This document shows, in pieces, positions 51,874 through 55,127 of a stretch of 55,127 bases of DNA. Both the position numbers and the translations under genes were made by a program. The notes beneath the pieces were generated by a model. That model did not search any database and was not told where the DNA came from. It saw only the letters and a program-made list of their open reading frames with translations. The stretch comes from DASPKX01 sp035627835 (GTDB lineage Bacteria; Verrucomicrobiota; Verrucomicrobiia; Limisphaerales; SXQI01), in contig DASPKX010000083.1 of NCBI GenBank assembly GCA_035627835.1, forward strand, positions 1 to 55,127. The letters run 5' to 3'. Each line of letters begins with the position of its first letter. Within the stretch, counting starts at the first letter, position 1.

Positions 51874-52344
51874 TTCGGGTGCAAAGAAAGTGAACCGTCC
51901 CTCCCCCCACTTGGCAAGCCCCGCCTCCTGACCAGTTTTTAGGAAGTTCCATGGGCAACGTGGTCTTGGGGAGATCTTGTACCCATGAGTGAAGCGAAGG
52001 CCCGGACTGACCCTTCGCGTCGAATGAAAAGCGTGTGATCATCCCAAAGGAAAACGAATCTCGTCGCTACAGGATCAACGCCGTCCACCCGCCATACTGA
52101 AGAGTGCTGGATCTGACACAAAACAGCCCTTCCTGCGGTTTGCGAACGGATAGGAATGATCTTAAAGACAGCGAAACGCCTTGGGGAGCGCTTTATTGCC
52201 GGCCATCAAGAAGTTGCCGAAGCATATCCGCCGGATCGCATTGTGCGCCGTTTTAGGATGCGGTGAGCGCTTCTAATGTAATGGGAGATCTTTAGTCCGT
52301 GCGGGCGTTAATTCCACCTCTGCAATGTTGGGCTGTAGCCTTGC
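51874..52344. other. 471-nt intergenic region without a supported gene
   Basis: No convincing coding sequence, tRNA or strong hairpin is visible. It must contain the promoter of the GcvH-CobW operon (reading leftward from 51873) and the 3' end of the histidine-kinase transcript, but I could not identify -35/-10 boxes or a terminator by eye. Short open frames here have no protein-like features. Confidence 0.5.
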
Positions 52345-53730
52345 TCAGGTGAAGGAGCCTGCTTGTTGCTCCTGTGCAAAAGCGTCCATTTGCCTCGGTT
52401 GGCGGAGCTCGATCCAGAAACTGCTTCCGTTTACTCCATCGGAGACCACCCCTACTTTCCCGCCCATTTTCTCGACTGCTTTCCGGACGATGGCAAGCCC
52501 GATGCCGGTCCCTTCTATATCCTTGTCCGGGTGAATTCGTTCAAACGCACAAAAAAGCCGGTGTTGAACGTGTGGATCAATGCCAATTCCATTGTCCGTA
52601 AACCAGAGGCGGACGAGCTCCTGCTTGGCCTCGGAACGAATATAGATATGGGGGGTCACCGTGGGAGCCCTAAACTTCACAGCGTTGTTCAAGAGGTTAG
52701 CTATCGCTTGTCCGAGGGACAGCTCATGCCCGAGCACCCTATGTAGCGGCGAGTCGATATGAATTTGTGTGGGCGGTTGCAATTCGCGGTGATCGGTGAC
52801 GACATGGCCAATAAGCTGCTCGACATCCACCGGAGCCAGTTTCAGATCTGCGCGCGCAATCCGGCTATAGTTCAGAAGCCCGAGGGTTAGCTTGTCCATG
52901 CGTTGGCTTCCACGCCAAATTTTTTCTAGGTAAGAAGCCGCAGTCTCGTCCAAGCGTCCCCGGTAATCTTGGAGCAGCACTTCCGCGTAGGCGCTCATGG
53001 CACGCAGGGGAGTCCGCAGATCGTGCGAGACGCTATAGGAAAATTCTTCCATTTGGGCGAGAGCCTCTTGCAGTGAAGCAGTCCGTTCTTTCACCCTACA
53101 TTCCAATTCGAGATTAGCCTTCACGAGTGCGTCGCGCGCCTCACGAACGGCTTCCTCCGCCCGCATATGTTCGGCCAGCTCACGTTCGAGCTCTCTTTCC
53201 GCCCTGCTCCTGGCCGCCGCTTCCTCTTGAGCCTGTCGACGCGCCTGATCCAACCTAAGACTAAGCGCGTGCGCTTCGCGGGCAGCGACGAAAGCGGCTT
53301 CAGCATGGGCCGCTTGCGAGAGCAAGGCGCGCTCCCCGCTAAGAGCTGAGCCCAGCAGCGGCAGAACGCTATGCAAAGCTTTCAGCAGGTCGGACGAAAC
53401 CCCCTCACCCAGAATAATGGCAACGTTGTCAACTGTGCCGGAACCGAGAGCGTTACAAAACCTATTTTGATCTGGCCAGGGCAACGTGCCGCAAACCTCA
53501 CCTTCTTTCGAAGTCCGCTCTGCGAAGTTCCGCCAGAGGACCCCACGCGGAAAGGTCTGCGGAAACCCAGGCGCTGCCAGCAAAACGTTCAGGTCGGGGT
53601 CTCGGATGAAAACGAAAAGGTTTTCGAGCCCTGTGGCGTGACAGAAATCGCGGACACACTTCGCACGTTGGCGAGACCTGATCAGTTCGGCAGCGAATAC
53701 GAGCACCCTTTCCTGCCAGCCGTTCGTCAT
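52345..53730 (-). CDS. Cytosolic sensor histidine kinase (phytochrome-like HisKA class)
   Basis: A 461-residue kinase with no membrane helix. The N-terminal ~125 residues form a poorly conserved sensory domain (CVRDFCHATGLENLFVFIRD, perhaps GAF-like). A long coiled coil follows at ~135-225 (Glu/Arg/Ala-rich, ending LECRVKERTASLQEALAQ). HisKA has His236 in YSVSHDLRTPLRAMSAYA. HATPase_c shows NLLNNAVKFRAP, DNGIGIDP and GTGIGLAIV. It ends WIELRQP. Its start overlaps the FIST gene stop by 4 nt, so it likely transduces the FIST-bound signal. No response regulator is adjacent. Confidence 0.92.
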   Translation of the reverse strand: MTNGWQERVLVFAAELIRSRQRAKCVRDFCHATGLENLFVFIRDPDLNVLLAAPGFPQTFPRGVLWRNFAERTSKEGEVCGTLPWPDQNRFCNALGSGTVDNVAIILGEGVSSDLLKALHSVLPLLGSALSGERALLSQAAHAEAAFVAAREAHALSLRLDQARRQAQEEAAARSRAERELERELAEHMRAEEAVREARDALVKANLELECRVKERTASLQEALAQMEEFSYSVSHDLRTPLRAMSAYAEVLLQDYRGRLDETAASYLEKIWRGSQRMDKLTLGLLNYSRIARADLKLAPVDVEQLIGHVVTDHRELQPPTQIHIDSPLHRVLGHELSLGQAIANLLNNAVKFRAPTVTPHIYIRSEAKQELVRLWFTDNGIGIDPHVQHRLFCAFERIHPDKDIEGTGIGLAIVRKAVEKMGGKVGVVSDGVNGSSFWIELRQPRQMDAFAQEQQAGSFT

Positions 53731-54881
53731 TTTGGGACCACTGCCACCACCGCTGTGCAGTTATGGAACCCGCTAAACTGCCCTTCCGCACGGGCGATCT
53801 GGCCGTAGGTGTTGCAGCCAGCATATTGCGCCCCCCTGAGAGCCTCTTTGACAGCCTTGAGTTCAAACCCGAACTCGCGCCCCATTCTCAACCGGGTCGC
53901 AACGCAATCGAAGAATAGGGCAACCTCAGGTTCCTCGTTCTGGATTTGCTCCAATGCACTCACGGTTGCAGCCATTGCAGATCCACCAGCTGGACTCATG
54001 ATATGGACCAAACTGCCCGTTGCCACGTCCGCAGCGCACTGGATCGAACCGTCATTGTTTACGGCAAGGGGAACCCGAAGGCGATAACCAGCGGGGGTAG
54101 CGACGCCAATAGTGTTGTGTAAAAAGAACGGAATAGGATCCTGCCGATGGAATATTTGCCCCGAGCTTTCGGCGAACTCAGCAAAAACGTCGGCAGCGGG
54201 AACGTTGTTCAAGCTGATGAGCCGCATTCCATCACTTTCAGTGACTCGGAAGGGCGGCGTTGCTGGCTCCCAGGAGTGTCGGACACCAATTCCGATCGGT
54301 TTTTCAGAAAGGATTTCCAAGGCTACCGCGGCATCCGGCACTGCCTCTTCATTAAAGAAAACGTGCGTGCGGGTAAATTTGGCATCATCACCCGCCCCGC
54401 CACCAAACAGCTGGTACCTTCCCGCAGTGAGTGTCGTGAGTTTTTCAACGAAGTCATCAGCGTGTCCGGCCAAAGCGTCGGTAAGGATCAAAGCGGCGCG
54501 GTGGGGAAGATCATTACTTTTTAGACCTTCAAAGTTGGCCGTGATTTGCTGAGCTGCGGAAGATCTGTCTGCTCTGAGCCCGCGCCCGATAGCTCCATGA
54601 AATCGCATTGTATCGGAACGCAGGCCAACCGCTGACACCGCGCCTTCATCATAGCTATTCGCAGTGAACTCACCGGCTGATGAGCTGCCAACCAGCGCCT
54701 TTGCTCCAGAAGCGGCAACGATGGCGCGAAGCAGTTTCGCAAAATCGTGGCGTGCAGAGGAAAAAACAATCAAGGCATCAGGCGGCTCTCCACCCAAGTC
54801 TGCGCGGATCCGCTCCCCAAGTTCATGCCCTGCTTTCCGACTGTCTTTTAAGCTCGTGTGGCCTGTTGCTGATTGGGTCAT
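53727..54881 (-). CDS. FIST-domain sensory protein
   Basis: A 384-residue cytosolic protein with FIST_N (~20-215) and FIST_C (~220-370) domains. Typical blocks are ALIVFSSARHDFAKLL, LVGSSSAGEF, YQLFGGGAGDDAKF, VALEILSEKPIGIGVRHSW, ALFFDCVATRLRMG and YAGCNTYGQIAR followed by FHNCTAVVAVV. FIST proteins are predicted to bind small ligands, often amino-acid related, and are found with signal transducers. It is the first gene of a two-gene operon with the histidine kinase (4-nt overlap). The ATG at 54881 has no Shine-Dalgarno. A palindrome lies about 70-85 nt upstream. Confidence 0.92.
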   Translation of the reverse strand: MTQSATGHTSLKDSRKAGHELGERIRADLGGEPPDALIVFSSARHDFAKLLRAIVAASGAKALVGSSSAGEFTANSYDEGAVSAVGLRSDTMRFHGAIGRGLRADRSSAAQQITANFEGLKSNDLPHRAALILTDALAGHADDFVEKLTTLTAGRYQLFGGGAGDDAKFTRTHVFFNEEAVPDAAVALEILSEKPIGIGVRHSWEPATPPFRVTESDGMRLISLNNVPAADVFAEFAESSGQIFHRQDPIPFFLHNTIGVATPAGYRLRVPLAVNNDGSIQCAADVATGSLVHIMSPAGGSAMAATVSALEQIQNEEPEVALFFDCVATRLRMGREFGFELKAVKEALRGAQYAGCNTYGQIARAEGQFSGFHNCTAVVAVVPK

Positions 54882-54950
54882 TGGGATTGTGGGTTTCTCC
54901 GCCGTTTGGTTGCGGAACGCGAAAATAACCCTCGCATCCCTGTTGTGGTA

Positions 54951-54965
54951 TCAGGGTAACCCTGA
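54951..54965. promoter_or_regulatory. Perfect 15-nt palindrome, candidate operator
   Basis: TCAGGGT-A-ACCCTGA is a perfect inverted repeat with one central base. It lies 70-84 nt upstream of the FIST start, a position that suits a regulator binding site. It is too short-looped for a terminator. No regulator gene is nearby to assign. Confidence 0.35.
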
Positions 54966-54980
54966 AGCATTGGCTAAGTT

Positions 54981-55001
54981 CAGCCGTCAGCCGTCAGCCG
55001 A
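54981..55001. repeat. Short tandem repeat of a 7-nt unit
   Basis: CAGCCGT, CAGCCGT, CAGCCGA in direct tandem. It lies in non-coding sequence upstream of the FIST gene. Three units are too few to imply function. Confidence 0.6.
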
Positions 55002-55127
55002 CCGCAGGGGTCGCGTGCGGTTGGCGGCTCTGCCTCTTTAACCACGGCAAACCTCTGAACAAAAACCAAACCAAAAGCGATCAGCTCAACTTGCGAAATA
55101 CTAATTGTTGCCCCATTGCCAGATCCG

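Noticed and set aside
54981..55001. Tandem CAGCCGT units as a regulatory or variable repeat
   Set aside because: Only three 7-nt units, the last imperfect; likely chance or slippage.
1..55127. CRISPR arrays, tRNA/rRNA genes, insertion sequences or prophage
   Set aside because: No regularly spaced repeats, cloverleaf-like intergenic sequence, transposase or phage proteins were recognised on reading both strands; a covariance-model scan would be needed to exclude small RNAs.

Overview
The window is about 55 kb of GC-rich (roughly 60% by eye), densely packed bacterial chromosome. It most resembles Verrucomicrobiota, possibly the Pedosphaera/Limisphaera side. This is an inference from several signs. 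There is a PVC-type membrane dehydrogenase with a C-terminal CxxCH heme domain. There is an H-X9-DG pseudopilin relative. There is a secreted CARDB protein with a C-terminal 'ETSADLMTWE ... FFRLR' module of the kind common in that phylum, plus a GuaB3-type IMP dehydrogenase. No rRNA, tRNA, CRISPR array, transposase or phage gene was recognised.

Layout. 1-1309 (minus): a tightly coupled trio of GNAT acetyltransferase, isoprenylcysteine-methyltransferase-like membrane protein and the start of a FabF-type ketosynthase. 1521-2738: a BON-domain lipoprotein, closed by a bidirectional terminator. 2793-6048 (minus): serS, glgA and a DUF1232 protein. 6242-6760: a signal peptidase I. 6777-8402 (minus): a secreted CARDB protein, divergent from a large hybrid histidine kinase (8428-11847). 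11902-14600: tyrS and an HtrA-like protease. 14646-22887: a five-gene operon made of a GldA-like ABC ATPase, GldF-like permease, GldG-like protein, DUF4340 protein and a giant AsmA-like protein. 22965-25526 (minus): the PVC heme-domain protein. 25787-28930: a HExxH/TPR protein, an H-X9-DG protein and an outer-membrane barrel. 29028-32574: a zinc alcohol dehydrogenase and an FG-GAP/VCBS propeller protein.

32628-35600 (minus): guaB3, a small zinc-ribbon membrane protein, a TonB-like protein and an ExbD-like protein without an ExbB. 35729-38888: trxB, metG and a 2OG-Fe(II)-oxygenase-like protein. 38869-42476 (minus): a heterodimeric ABC exporter with one degenerate ATPase site. 42501-44238: a GNAT-like membrane protein converging on a stand-alone LigD-type polymerase domain. 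52345-54881 (minus): a FIST sensor protein coupled to a histidine kinase.

The most unusual region is 44301-51873 (minus). It is a compact run of eight genes: GcvH-like lipoyl carrier, CobW/G3E GTPase, HdrA-N-like cysteine protein, two-cluster ferredoxin, radical SAM enzyme, DUF116-polyprenyl synthase fusion, alpha/alpha-toroid prenyltransferase/terpene-cyclase-like protein and FkbM methyltransferase. The overlaps and tiny gaps indicate co-translation. The combination suggests an undescribed pathway that couples lipoyl/Fe-S redox chemistry and a radical SAM step to an isoprenoid product. That function is inferred from gene content only.
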